From the NCBI GenBank assembly GCA_025758065.1, contig CP107199.1, forward strand, positions 2,515,501 to 2,579,500: 64,000 bases of DNA. Reading direction: 5' to 3'. The notes below the pieces were generated by a model. It made no database searches. It saw only the letters and a program-made list of their open reading frames with translations, and was not told the origin of the DNA. The position numbers and the translations under genes were made by a program. Positions 50,685-60,011 of this stretch are shown in pieces. Source of the stretch: Lachnospiraceae bacterium (GTDB lineage: Bacteria > Bacillota > Clostridia > Lachnospirales > Lachnospiraceae). Positions within the stretch are counted from its first letter, which is position 1. The number at the start of each line of letters is the position of its first letter.

Positions 50685-50714
50685 TACCTATTTTGAAAAT
50701 ATTTATGCAAAATA
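50666..50714. promoter_or_regulatory. 13-bp perfect inverted repeat flanking the -35, candidate operator
   Basis: TATTTTGCATAAA at 50,666-50,678 and its exact complement TTTATGCAAAATA at 50,702-50,714. One arm lies in the AGCS promoter spacer, the other upstream of its -35. Confidence 0.55.
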
Positions 50715-50755
50715 AAAGAGAGACTGTGCAGGGCCGGGAGTTAGGTAAATATATT

Positions 50756-50784
50756 TTGACCGTTTGTAAAAAGTGTAGTATCAT
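50756..50784 (+). promoter_or_regulatory. Sigma-A promoter of gntR
   Basis: TTGACC, 17 bases, TATCAT, 96 bases before the gntR ATG. Confidence 0.7.
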
Positions 50785-50880
50785 GAAAATATGAATGTGT
50801 CCATTTGTGATGCACTGATAACAATACAACAGAATAAGGAAAACAGGAAAAACAAAACCAAGAAAAAAGGAGGCGAGGCT

Positions 50881-51555
50881 ATGCCCGAAAAAATTGTCAA
50901 GCAGACACTTAGTGAACAGATCTATAATATTTTGAAGGAAGATATTCTGTGTGGCAGGATTTTAATGGGCGATAAGCTTACTAATAGGGAACTTCAGGAG
51001 CGGTTTCAGGTTTCATCCACACCAGTGCGTGATGCCATCAACCGACTTTCAAAAGATGGACTGACTCAGGAAGTATCAAAAAGCGGAGCACAGCTTATCA
51101 CCTTCGATTATTCCTATGCCAACGAACTTAATGACTTTATCACTTTTTTAGCCAGTAAAGCGGTGATGCTTTCCGGAACAGAGTCGGATCAGAAAACTCT
51201 GGTGGAAAAGCTTTTGATGTATGAAGAAGAAATGGCAAGAGCTAAAACATCAATAGAATATTTTGAGGCAGATTTCCGCTATCACAAAGTTTTTTTTGAT
51301 TATTGCGGTAATCGTTTTATGAAAGAAACTTATAAACAATACAATTTTATCCGGACTCTTCTGATCCGTTTTGCCATCCGTACAGAAGAAGAGAGGGAAC
51401 TGGGGATCGCACAGCACAGGAACATCACTAAGGTGTACCAGTCCGGGGATTATAAAAAAGCAAGAATACTCATGGAACAGCATTACCAGTCCGGCATGCA
51501 GTTAGCCAGAGAGCATTACCAGGAAGGAAATGCTTTTAAAGAAGATAAGAAATGA
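50881..51555 (+). CDS. GntR-family (FCD-type) transcriptional regulator
   Basis: 224 residues. Winged helix-turn-helix at the N-terminus: LSEQIYNILKEDILCGRILM G, LQERFQVSSTPVRDAINRLS KDGL. The C-terminal helical domain (about 90-215) has the FCD metal/ligand pattern with histidines in FRYHKVFFDYCGN, AQHRNI and MEQHYQSG. It is divergent from the AGCS2-tpl unit and likely regulates it in response to an amino acid or acid. ATG at 50,881 has AAGGAGG upstream; an earlier ATG at 50,791 overlaps the promoter. The stop is 20 bases before degV. Confidence 0.9.
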   Translation: MPEKIVKQTLSEQIYNILKEDILCGRILMGDKLTNRELQERFQVSSTPVRDAINRLSKDGLTQEVSKSGAQLITFDYSYANELNDFITFLASKAVMLSGTESDQKTLVEKLLMYEEEMARAKTSIEYFEADFRYHKVFFDYCGNRFMKETYKQYNFIRTLLIRFAIRTEEERELGIAQHRNITKVYQSGDYKKARILMEQHYQSGMQLAREHYQEGNAFKEDKK

Positions 51556-51575
51556 TAAATAGCAAGGAGACAGAT

Positions 51576-52445
51576 ATGAGAACAGCGATCGCTACGGACA
51601 GCAACAGCGGTATTACACAGGAGCAGGCAGAAAAATTAGGGATTTACGTGCTGCCTATGCCTTTTATGATCAATGGGGAAATGTTTTATGAAGGTGTAAA
51701 TCTGACCCATGAAGAATTTTTCAGACAGATGGAAGAAGGAGCAGATATCACCACTTCCCAGCCATCACCGGGAGAAGTAACTGACTTCTGGGATAAGCTG
51801 TTAAAGGAATATGATGAGATCCTTTATATTCCTATGTCCGGTGGTTTAAGCGGTTCCTGCCAGACTGCTATTATGTTATCAGATGATTATGACGGCAAGG
51901 TACAGGTTGTAAACAACCAGCGTATTTCCGTTACTCAGGAGCAGTCTGCATTAGATGCCAGAGACCTGGCTGCAAAGGGCTATGAGGCAGCACAGATCAA
52001 AGAAATCTTAGAGCGGGTTAAGTATGAGAGCAGTATTTATATTACCCTTACCACTTTAAAATATCTGAAAAAGGGTGGACGTATCACTCCGGCTGCAGCT
52101 GCACTGGGAACTTTGCTGCGTATTAAGCCTGTTTTGACCATTCAGGGCGAAAAGTTAGATGCTTTTTCAAAGGCACGTACTGCAAAGCAGGCAAGGTCCA
52201 TTATGCTCACAGCCCTTGCTAAGGATCTGGATGAGCGTTTCCATGACAAGAATGCAGAACATACTTACCTGGAGATTGCCCATACCTGCAATGAAGAAGA
52301 TGCAAAAGAGCTGGAAGCAGCTTTAAAAGAGCAGTATCCGGGAGCAGACATCACCATGGCACCTCTTTCTTTAAGCATTGCCTGTCATATTGGACCAGGA
52401 AGCCTTGCAGTAGCCTGCTCCGGTAAGTTAAAGGAGCTGGAATAG
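51576..52445 (+). CDS. DegV-family fatty-acid-binding protein
   Basis: 289 residues. DegV (FakB-like) proteins bind a fatty acid for phosphorylation by FakA kinase. Motifs: AIATDSNSGITQEQAEKLGI, MINGEMFYEGVNLT, TTSQPSPGEV, IPMSGGLSGSCQTA and LKYLKKGGRIT with IKPVLTIQ. All fit the family. AAGGAG precedes the ATG at 51,576; a longer frame begins inside the end of gntR without a site. Part of a rightward run gntR-degV-histidine kinase. Confidence 0.93.
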   Translation: MRTAIATDSNSGITQEQAEKLGIYVLPMPFMINGEMFYEGVNLTHEEFFRQMEEGADITTSQPSPGEVTDFWDKLLKEYDEILYIPMSGGLSGSCQTAIMLSDDYDGKVQVVNNQRISVTQEQSALDARDLAAKGYEAAQIKEILERVKYESSIYITLTTLKYLKKGGRITPAAAALGTLLRIKPVLTIQGEKLDAFSKARTAKQARSIMLTALAKDLDERFHDKNAEHTYLEIAHTCNEEDAKELEAALKEQYPGADITMAPLSLSIACHIGPGSLAVACSGKLKELE

Positions 52446-52455
52446 GAGCAAACAG

Positions 52456-53925
52456 TTGAATAAAGAAAAATGGTATGAAAAGCTGAAAACAAGGGGACAG
52501 AGCATTACTGTCCCCATGACGCTTTTAATGATCGCAGTGGCGGTCATCCCGCTGTTGCTGCAGACCTGGATACTCATAGGCTCTTTTAAACAGAACCAGA
52601 TAGAGGCCAGAGGCATTGAGATACAGAATCAGTGTGTGATCTTAAGCAACCGAATGACCCGTTCAGGGTATCTGACAGCAGATAAGACCAATAATGTCAG
52701 CCTGGATGCTCAGATGCAGACGATCGCAGATCTGTATAACGGACGTATTGTTATCGTCAACAGCAGTTATAAGATCATGACAGATACCTTTAATCTGTCA
52801 ACAGGAAAATATTATATATCTGAAGAAGTCATACGCTGTTTTAAGGGAGAGATAAGCAACAGGTTTAATAAAGATGCCGGTTATTTTTATCAGACCATTC
52901 CTGTTTATAATCCGGCTGATGATAAAAAAATCCAGGGAGTGATAGCAGTGACAGCTTCCATGGAAAATGTGGCTTCCGTGACCAAGCGTGTAAAAAGCAG
53001 CGCACAGCTGTTTTTCATGTGTATGGCTTTAATGGCAGTTCTTTTCTCTATAGTGTCAGCTTACTTCCTGGTAAAGCCCTTTAAGCGGCTTTTGCGTTCC
53101 TTTGACCGGGTGGCACAGGGGGATCTGGATGCAGATATCAGGGAAGATGCTTACAGCGAAACAAGACAGATGTCCCATGCTGTGCAGAAGTCCCTTCGCA
53201 AACTGAAGGCTGTGGACCAGTCCCGTCAGGAGTTTGTTTCCAATGTGTCCCATGAGTTAAAAACACCGATCACGTCCATTCGTGTGCTGGCAGATTCCCT
53301 TATGGGAATGGAAGAGGTGCCGGTGGAACTGTACCGGGAGTTTATGTCTGATATTTCTGATGAGATCGACAGGGAAAGCCAGATCATAGAAGATCTGCTT
53401 ACTTTAGTCCGCATGGATAAATCAGCAGAAAGCCAGATGAAAATTTCACAGGTGCATATTAATCACGAACTGGAAATGATCTTAAAGAGACTGCGGCCTA
53501 TTGCCAAGCGCAGCAATGTGGAACTGATCTTAGAGAGCATCAGGGAAGTTACAGCAGATGTAGACAAGGTGAAGCTGAACCTGGCAGTGACCAATCTGGT
53601 GGAAAATGCAATTAAATATAATGTGGATTCCGGATGGGTGCGGGTGACACTGGATGCTGACCATAAATACTTTTACGTGAAGGTTGCAGATTCTGGTATT
53701 GGTATACCGGAGGACAGTGTAGATCACATTTTTGAGCGTTTCTTCCGTGTGGATAAAGCACGTTCCAGAGAGGTTGGCGGTACCGGACTGGGGCTTTCTA
53801 TTACTAAAAATGTAATACAGATGCATCATGGTGTGATCGATGTGGAAAGTACGCAGGGAGAAGGGACTACCTTCAGCATGCGTATTCCTTTAAATTATGT
53901 ATCAAGACAGGAGGAACGTTCATGA
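52456..53925 (+). CDS. Membrane sensor histidine kinase
   Basis: 489 residues starting at TTG (AGGAG seven bases upstream). Two membrane helices (about 18-40 and 175-200) enclose an extracellular PAS/Cache-like sensor; then HAMP, HisKA with the phosphorylated His in FVSNVSHELKTPITSIRVLA, and a catalytic domain with N box TNLVENAIKYN, DSGIGIPEDSVDHIFERFFR and GGTGLGLSITK. No response-regulator gene is adjacent, so its partner is elsewhere. The stop overlaps the GerMN lipoprotein start by four bases (ATGA), which suggests a joint function, perhaps in envelope sensing. Confidence 0.93.
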   Translation: MNKEKWYEKLKTRGQSITVPMTLLMIAVAVIPLLLQTWILIGSFKQNQIEARGIEIQNQCVILSNRMTRSGYLTADKTNNVSLDAQMQTIADLYNGRIVIVNSSYKIMTDTFNLSTGKYYISEEVIRCFKGEISNRFNKDAGYFYQTIPVYNPADDKKIQGVIAVTASMENVASVTKRVKSSAQLFFMCMALMAVLFSIVSAYFLVKPFKRLLRSFDRVAQGDLDADIREDAYSETRQMSHAVQKSLRKLKAVDQSRQEFVSNVSHELKTPITSIRVLADSLMGMEEVPVELYREFMSDISDEIDRESQIIEDLLTLVRMDKSAESQMKISQVHINHELEMILKRLRPIAKRSNVELILESIREVTADVDKVKLNLAVTNLVENAIKYNVDSGWVRVTLDADHKYFYVKVADSGIGIPEDSVDHIFERFFRVDKARSREVGGTGLGLSITKNVIQMHHGVIDVESTQGEGTTFSMRIPLNYVSRQEERS

Positions 53926-54869
53926 AACATAGAAAAGATAAGTTTCTTCTGGGTGTATTTCTGGGGATCCTTATGGTCACCATGGCAGTTCTTTCCGGGT
54001 GCGGTGCAAAGGCAGAGCCAAAACCTGACCCAGGTTCAGGAAAATATCTCATATATTACCTGAATTCCTCTTTGACCAAGCTGGTGGCACAGGAATATGA
54101 AACAGAAACAAAGGATCAGGCAGATCTGGCAGAAGAACTGATGGACCAGCTGCTCCATGTACCAAGAGATCTGGATTGTCAGCCTGCTGTAAATGAAAAG
54201 GTATCTTTTAAAACCTGCAGGATTGATGAACAGGTATTGTATCTGTATTTTGACGGCAGCTATATATCTATGAAGCCGGAACAGGAGATCCTGTGCCGTG
54301 CAGCTCTGGCAAGGACAATGACCCAGATACCGGGGATCGATTATATCAGTATTTACCGTGGAGACCAGCCTCTTATGGACCGTCAGGGAAATCCTGTGGG
54401 CTTTATCTCAGCAGGAGATTTCATTATCAATACAAGTAATGTAAATGCCTACGAGAAAACAGAACTGACCTTGTATTTTGCTAACAGTACAGGAGATAAA
54501 CTGGTAGAGGAAAAGCGGGACGTGGCCCATAATATAAATACTTCCATGGAACAGCTGATCGTGGAACAGCTGATCGCAGGACCGTCAGGCAATGGCCATC
54601 AGGCGGTACTTCCTTCTGACTGTAAGATACTCAGTGTATCAGTGACAGATAATGTGTGCTATATCAATTTTGATTCTGCCTTTTTAAATAGCAGCCAGAG
54701 TGTAAATGAATACATCCCTATTTACGCAATTGTTAATTCGCTGGTGGATAAGACTTCTGTTTCCAAGGTACAGATCATGGTAAATGGTTCACAGGATGTA
54801 ATGTTCCGCGAAGTGGTATCTTTAAATACTGCTTTTGAGCGGAATACAGATTATATTGAGCAGAAATAA
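53922..54869 (+). CDS. GerMN-domain lipoprotein
   Basis: 315 residues. Signal peptide with lipobox VLSGCG (Cys about residue 27). Two GerMN repeats follow: about 40-165 (KYLIYYLNSSLTKLVAQEYE with LMDQLLHVPRDL) and 175-305 (ELTLYFANSTGDKLVEEKRD with LIAGPSGNGHQAVLPSD and VCYINFDSAFL). Such proteins occur in spore germination (GerM) and in lipoproteins linked to two-component kinases (LpqB-like). Coupled to the preceding kinase gene and followed after 29 bases by comEC. Confidence 0.9.
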   Translation: MKHRKDKFLLGVFLGILMVTMAVLSGCGAKAEPKPDPGSGKYLIYYLNSSLTKLVAQEYETETKDQADLAEELMDQLLHVPRDLDCQPAVNEKVSFKTCRIDEQVLYLYFDGSYISMKPEQEILCRAALARTMTQIPGIDYISIYRGDQPLMDRQGNPVGFISAGDFIINTSNVNAYEKTELTLYFANSTGDKLVEEKRDVAHNINTSMEQLIVEQLIAGPSGNGHQAVLPSDCKILSVSVTDNVCYINFDSAFLNSSQSVNEYIPIYAIVNSLVDKTSVSKVQIMVNGSQDVMFREVVSLNTAFERNTDYIEQK

Positions 54870-54898
54870 AAAATAAGATAAACCGGAGAAAAAAGAAT

Positions 54899-57367
54899 AT
54901 GAAACGGCCCCTTGTGGTGATAACCGCAGGTTTTGTACTTGGAGAGGTGCTTGCCCTGTGTTTACAGGAGGCTGTATACAGAAAATGTTTCTGGTTTGCA
55001 GGAGCGCTGTTTTTAGCAGCGCTTATTGCCAGGCATTTTCTGGGAAAAGACCAGGACCGGTATCTGGGAAGAGACCAGAACCGGGATCTGGCTGGAAATT
55101 CAGGCAGGAGTGTCACATACAGGATACTTCTGCTTATTTTTATGTTTATTTTTAGTGGAATGTCAGCAGGAAGTTTTTTAGGAGTACAGTTCAGAAACCA
55201 GATGGACCGGGAGGAAGACCGGATCGCACAGGCAGAATTTGGGGATGTGGTGCAGCTGACCGGACAGGTAATGGATGTACGGGAAAAAAGCGAAAAACTG
55301 GAAATAATTGTAAATAAAGTAAAGATACAGTGGCTGACCCTTCAATTTCCGGTACAGCTATATGGAGTGCCGGGAGAGCTGGAAAACTGGGAAGAGAGTC
55401 TTCTTCCTGGAAAAAAAGTGAAAATAGCCTGTTCATTAAATCTGGCGGAATCTGAAAAAAATCCGGGAGAATTTAATGCAAAACTGTATTACCGGTCAAA
55501 GGGAGTGGTGTGTACCGGATATATAAAAGCTTTAAAGGAAAGCTGGGGGGCGGACCGGCCCTTTATGCGTGTTATCCTCAGGTTCAGAAAATATTGCAGC
55601 CGCATTCTGGAACAATACTGTGAAAAGGAAGACAGCAGTATTTATAAGGCGGTCTTGCTGGGAGATACTTCTTTTATGGAAGCAGATACCTTGGATCTGT
55701 ACCGCAGCAGCGGGATCGCTCATTTGCTGGCAGTGAGCGGACAGCATTTGTCGTTGATCGGCGGAGGGATATATCTGCTCCTTAGAAAGACGATAGGCGG
55801 ATTTAAAGCTGCGGGAATATTAGGCGGCAGCTTTGTGATCAGTTATGGCATATTTACAGGTTCTGGAGGGTCTGCTGTCCGGGCAGTCCTTATGATCTGC
55901 TGCCTGTGGCTGGCAGCAGAACGGGGGCGTACCTATGACAGTCTTTCAGCCCTGGGGTTTGCAGCTTTAAGTCTTCTTGGAAAAAATCCCTATCTGATCT
56001 TTCACAGTGGTTTTCAGCTTTCCTTTTCAGCAGTTCTGGCAATTTCCGGACCGGGACAATGGATGATCCGGGAGTTTAATATTGGGAAAAACTGGAAAAA
56101 GATAGTAGTGATCAGCTTATGGGTGCAGATCATTCTTCTGCCTGTTATGGCTTGGCATTATTACCAGTATCCTTTGTATGGGATGTTTTTAAATTTTCTG
56201 GTATTGCCCTTTGTAGCTTTTTTAATGCTGTCAGGTATCATGATATTGCTTACCGGGGGATTCTGGCCTTTTGCAGCAGAAACCGCTGCCAAGGTGGGAC
56301 ATGTGATCCTTGTCTATTACAAGTGGATATGTGGATGTTCCATGAAATTGCCGGGAGCAGTGAGGATAACGGGACGTCCTGGTCCGGGACAGATCATGGG
56401 TTATATTGTGGTATGGGGAATAGGGATAGCTTCATTGAAATGGCTTATGGGAAGAAAGCTAAAAGGACAAAGAAGAGCAGTATTTGCAGCTGTTGTTCTG
56501 ATCATATCAGTTCTCATTGGTTTTACTATTCTTTCTCCCCGTCCGGTTAAGGGGTTTGAACTTCTCTGTCTGGATGTAGGTCAGGGAGATGGCTTTCTTC
56601 TCAGGTCTGGCCGGACCAGTATCCTTATAGATGGCGGAAGTTCTGATAAAAAGAAGCTGGGAAGCAGAACCCTTGAGCCATGCCTTAAATCTAAAGGTAT
56701 TTCACGATTAGACATAGCCATTGTAAGTCATGGGGATAATGACCACATAAGCGGGCTTTTATATCTTTTAGAACAGAAAATGCCTATAGACATATTAATA
56801 TTGCCTGCCGGGGGAAAGGGAGGAGATATTTACGGTAAGCTGGAACAGATGCAGGCAGAAGCCGGGGGAAGGACGTATTACATGCATCAGGGAGATAGGA
56901 TAAAAGCCGGAGAAATGGAATTTACCTGTATTTTTGAAAAAGAAACAGAAAAAGAGCGCAATGCTCATTCACTGGTGCTTTGTACCCACTATAAAGATCT
57001 GCATATACTGTTTACCGGTGATATGGGAATATCAGAAGAAACAGAACTTTTAAAAATGACAGAAATAAAAGGCAGTATCCAGCAGGAACATTTAAAACAT
57101 GTACAGATCCTGAAAACTGCCCATCATGGTTCTAAAGGCTCTTCCAGTCCCGGCTTTTTAGGGAAAATGCCTTTAAAGGCTGCATTTATTTCCTATGGAA
57201 AAGATAATTCCTACGGTCATCCATCTCCCGCAGTTACAGAACAGATGAAGAAACAAAATATTTCTTTTTATGAGACCGGTGGAAATGGCGCCTGGATATT
57301 AGAAAATAAAGACAGGAAGGTTATTATCAAAAGAGCAGTAAAAACTAGTACATCGTTTCGTAAATAA
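54899..57367 (+). CDS. comEC: Competence protein ComEC/Rec2 with repeat-derived C-terminus
   Basis: 822 residues. Order: two N-terminal membrane helices, an OB-like domain (about 100-190), the competence membrane domain (about 230-510) with DTSFMEADTLDLYRSSGIAH LLAVSGQHLSLIG, and a C-terminal metallo-beta-lactamase domain with LLCLDVGQGDGFLLRSG, SHGDNDHISGLLYLL, HILFTGDMG and LKTAHHGSKGSSSPGFL. ComEC is the channel for single-stranded DNA uptake. The last eight codons and the stop come from the end of a 167-bp miniature element, replacing the native terminus. The key motifs are upstream, so the protein may still work. No other com gene is visible. Confidence 0.95.
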   Translation: MKRPLVVITAGFVLGEVLALCLQEAVYRKCFWFAGALFLAALIARHFLGKDQDRYLGRDQNRDLAGNSGRSVTYRILLLIFMFIFSGMSAGSFLGVQFRNQMDREEDRIAQAEFGDVVQLTGQVMDVREKSEKLEIIVNKVKIQWLTLQFPVQLYGVPGELENWEESLLPGKKVKIACSLNLAESEKNPGEFNAKLYYRSKGVVCTGYIKALKESWGADRPFMRVILRFRKYCSRILEQYCEKEDSSIYKAVLLGDTSFMEADTLDLYRSSGIAHLLAVSGQHLSLIGGGIYLLLRKTIGGFKAAGILGGSFVISYGIFTGSGGSAVRAVLMICCLWLAAERGRTYDSLSALGFAALSLLGKNPYLIFHSGFQLSFSAVLAISGPGQWMIREFNIGKNWKKIVVISLWVQIILLPVMAWHYYQYPLYGMFLNFLVLPFVAFLMLSGIMILLTGGFWPFAAETAAKVGHVILVYYKWICGCSMKLPGAVRITGRPGPGQIMGYIVVWGIGIASLKWLMGRKLKGQRRAVFAAVVLIISVLIGFTILSPRPVKGFELLCLDVGQGDGFLLRSGRTSILIDGGSSDKKKLGSRTLEPCLKSKGISRLDIAIVSHGDNDHISGLLYLLEQKMPIDILILPAGGKGGDIYGKLEQMQAEAGGRTYYMHQGDRIKAGEMEFTCIFEKETEKERNAHSLVLCTHYKDLHILFTGDMGISEETELLKMTEIKGSIQQEHLKHVQILKTAHHGSKGSSSPGFLGKMPLKAAFISYGKDNSYGHPSPAVTEQMKKQNISFYETGGNGAWILENKDRKVIIKRAVKTSTSFRK

Positions 57368-57510
57368 CTGTACTAATCACGTAGGATGCGGATTTGAGTG
57401 TGCAGGTCTAAAAACGCAGGCGTAGCGGGCTACGCTGAGGCTTTTAGGCCTGTGCAATCAGATTCGCAGACAAGTGAGTGGTATAGTTATTTTGAAAACG
57501 ATGTACTAGT
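57344..57510 (-). repeat. Miniature inverted-repeat element, family 2, copy B (167 bp)
   Basis: Bounded by ACTAGTACATCGTTTCG and, inverted, ACTAGTACATCGTTTTC. In inverse orientation it matches copy A (38,296-38,462) at all but a handful of positions, with the same length. It starts inside the end of comEC. The leftover 57,511-57,606 contains only the ribosome site of the next gene. Confidence 0.88.
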
Positions 57511-57606
57511 TAAAAAAAGGGTTTTCAAGCCAGAAAAGAAGTGGTATTGTTATTCAAGCACAGAAAGATTCCGGGAGAACATATCGGAATACAGGAGGCA
57601 AAAAGC

Positions 57607-58215
57607 ATGAGAGAGAAAAATGAAAATGTAAAGATCCAGGTGGCATCTGTGGATGATGCAGAGGAACTGCTGGCAATTTACACTCCTTACGTAGAAAAAA
57701 CAGCCATTACTTTTGAGTATGAAGTTCCGTCTGTAGAAGAATTCAAAGGACGGATCGCCCATGTTTTAGAACGCTTCCCATATCTGAAAGCAGTAGAAGC
57801 AGGTAAGATACTTGGATATGCCTATGTAAGTCCTTTTAAAGAACGGGCCGCATACAACTGGGCTGTGGAAACTTCTATTTATGTAGATGAAAATGTAAAG
57901 CACAAAGGCGTTGGAAGAAAGCTTCATGAGGCTTTGGAAACTGTTTTAAAAGAGCAGGGCATTCTGAATATGGAAGCCTGCATCGGCTATCCTGAAGAAG
58001 AAGACGGATATCTGGACAAAAACAGCGCCCGGTTCCATGCCCATATGGGATACCGCATGGTAGGTGAGTTTAAAAAATGTGGCTATAAATTTGACCGCTG
58101 GTACAATATGGTATGGATGGAGCATATCATTGGAGAACATCAGACCCATATGGCCTATCCGGAAAGATTTCCCCAGATCCGTGACAGGCTGAAAGAAAAA
58201 TACGGTTTAGAGTAG
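57607..58215 (+). CDS. GNAT N-acetyltransferase, phosphinothricin-acetyltransferase-like
   Basis: 202 residues. The GNAT fold is visible: VASVDDAEELLAIYTPYVEK TAITFEYEVPS, YAYVSPFKERAAYNWAVETS IYV, and the acetyl-CoA loop KHKGVGRKLHEALE, then LNMEACIGYPEEEDGYLDKN S, FHAHMGYRMVGEFKKCGYKF and WYNMVWMEH. This matches the Pat/Bar-like branch, which acetylates small amines such as phosphinothricin or methionine sulfoximine. AGGAGG precedes the ATG at 57,607; the longer frame runs back into the miniature element. Confidence 0.92.
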   Translation: MREKNENVKIQVASVDDAEELLAIYTPYVEKTAITFEYEVPSVEEFKGRIAHVLERFPYLKAVEAGKILGYAYVSPFKERAAYNWAVETSIYVDENVKHKGVGRKLHEALETVLKEQGILNMEACIGYPEEEDGYLDKNSARFHAHMGYRMVGEFKKCGYKFDRWYNMVWMEHIIGEHQTHMAYPERFPQIRDRLKEKYGLE

Positions 58216-58216
58216 G

Positions 58217-58237
58217 AGCACCCTCAGGGGTGCTTTT
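58217..58237 (+). terminator. Terminator after GNAT
   Basis: AGCACCC-TCA-GGGGTGCT followed by TTT; short but compact. Confidence 0.7.
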
Positions 58238-58412
58238 ACGTTACTGTGCAAGAAGGGTGACTGATCCTGGGCTGTTTTTTGTGTCTTTGCTTTACAGGAA
58301 GGGTCAAAAAGAGGTGTTGTTGATATGATAAAACCGTGGTAAACTGGAAACAGGTTTGTAAAAAATGGGAGTAAAGATTCCAAGAGTATATTTTAACTGT
58401 AAGGAGAAAAAA

Positions 58413-59903
58413 ATGCCAGTTTTTGATTTTAATGATGAACCAAAAGAAGAAAAGAAAGCACCGGAGTGTACATACACAGTGATCCGATCCAATGAAACTG
58501 AGGCTTCCCCAGAACATCCGATCCTGGTCCTTGACAACAGCAGCAGAAAATGGGAGCACCATTCCTGGGGTGTATTTACAAACCCGGTCAGAAAAACAGC
58601 GTTTGAATTTCAGACAGAAGGCGGTGGTACAGTCAGTGCTGATATCTTAAAAGTAGATGCACGCTTTGTAAGCCTTCTTAAATGGTTGGGGGAGAGCCAT
58701 ATCAATGTGCGCCTTTCCGGCTCTAATAAAGCAGATGGGTATGCTGTATACAAGATCCGCGAGATCGCCTTTGGAGGCGGTACCAAGCTTTCCGCAGAGG
58801 ACGGATTTTTACAGTACATGATCGGGCGTCTTCAGGCCAGCAGCGCACCGGCAGAAGAGAGCAGGGAAGAAGATGCAGAAAAAGATGGCGACCATATGAA
58901 GCTGACCAGCCTGCAGAGTATTACGGACTTTATGACCTGCGCAGGAAGGACACTTCCTGACAATATCCGTCTCTGGGCAAGAAGAAACCTGGCAGTTGCC
59001 AATTCCCATGAGGTCTCACCGGAAGAACGCCGGCATGCACAGAGAGCTTTATCTATTATGATGAACATCCAGTGGAAGAGCAATTATTTCGAGGCCATTG
59101 ATCCTGATGAAGCAAGACGGATCCTGGATGAAGAATTATACGGAATGGAACGGGTAAAACAACGTATCATCGAAACTATTATCCAGATCAACCGTACCCA
59201 TACACTGCCTGCTTATGGTATTCTTCTTATCGGACCTGCAGGAACAGGAAAGTCCCAGATCGCTTATGCAGTAGCAAGGATCCTGAAACTGCCGTGGACC
59301 ACTCTGGATATGAGCTCTATTAATGATCCGGAACAGCTGACAGGAAGTTCCCGTGTATATGCAAATGCAAAGCCGGGTATCATTATGGAGGCATTTTCAC
59401 TGTCCGGCCAGTCTAATCTTGTATTTATCATCAATGAATTAGACAAAGCTGCTTCCGGCAAAGGAAACGGCAATCCAGCCGATGTGCTTTTGACCTTACT
59501 GGATAATCTTGGATTTACAGACAATTATATGGAGTGTATGGTGCCTACAGCCGGTGTATACCCAATTGCTACAGCAAATGACCGTTCTCTCATCAGTGCG
59601 CCATTGATGTCACGTTTTGCAGTGATCGATATTCCGGATTATACAGAAGATGAAAAGAAGATCATTTTCACAAAATTTGCTCTTCCGAAGATACTGAAGA
59701 GGATGAGCATGAAGGAAGAAGAATGTGTGATCCTTCCGGAAGCCTTAGATGAAGTGGTCCGCCGTTATTCTGATACTACCGGCATCCGTGATCTGGAGCA
59801 GGCAGCAGAGCATATTGCTGCCAATGCACTTTATCAGATCGAGGTAAACCATGTGGATAAAGTGGTATTTGACGGAAAAATGGTTCGGGAACTGTTGGGT
59901 TAA
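58413..59903 (+). CDS. Lon-like AAA+ ATPase without protease domain
   Basis: 496 residues. Residues 1-220 are unrecognised, with an acidic linker (SREEDAEKDGDH) near 150. The AAA+ module (about 225-470) resembles that of Lon: DEELYGMERVKQRIIETIIQ, Walker A GPAGTGKSQIAYAVARIL, SSINDPEQLTGSSRVYANAK PG, PIATANDRS as sensor 1, and LMSRFAVIDIP with the arginine finger. The Walker B reads VFIINELDK, where Lon has LDEID, so the first acidic residue is Asn. No Ser-Lys protease follows. ATG at 58,413 has AAGGAG upstream. A remodelling or regulatory ATPase; substrate unknown. The 59,904-60,011 gap has only a CCTTAT/ATAAGG hairpin. Confidence 0.8.
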   Translation: MPVFDFNDEPKEEKKAPECTYTVIRSNETEASPEHPILVLDNSSRKWEHHSWGVFTNPVRKTAFEFQTEGGGTVSADILKVDARFVSLLKWLGESHINVRLSGSNKADGYAVYKIREIAFGGGTKLSAEDGFLQYMIGRLQASSAPAEESREEDAEKDGDHMKLTSLQSITDFMTCAGRTLPDNIRLWARRNLAVANSHEVSPEERRHAQRALSIMMNIQWKSNYFEAIDPDEARRILDEELYGMERVKQRIIETIIQINRTHTLPAYGILLIGPAGTGKSQIAYAVARILKLPWTTLDMSSINDPEQLTGSSRVYANAKPGIIMEAFSLSGQSNLVFIINELDKAASGKGNGNPADVLLTLLDNLGFTDNYMECMVPTAGVYPIATANDRSLISAPLMSRFAVIDIPDYTEDEKKIIFTKFALPKILKRMSMKEEECVILPEALDEVVRRYSDTTGIRDLEQAAEHIAANALYQIEVNHVDKVVFDGKMVRELLG

Positions 59904-60011
59904 GCAACAAAACTGGACTGGTCAATTAGTTAGAAACTGGATGTTTTAAAAAGCCCATTTATCCTTTATCCTTATATCAAGCTGATAAGGCAAAATAAAA
60001 GAAAAAGAAAG

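Noticed and set aside
57398..57610. 70-codon open frame after comEC
   Set aside because: It runs through the 167-bp miniature element and has no ribosome site or homology; it is a by-product of the repeat.
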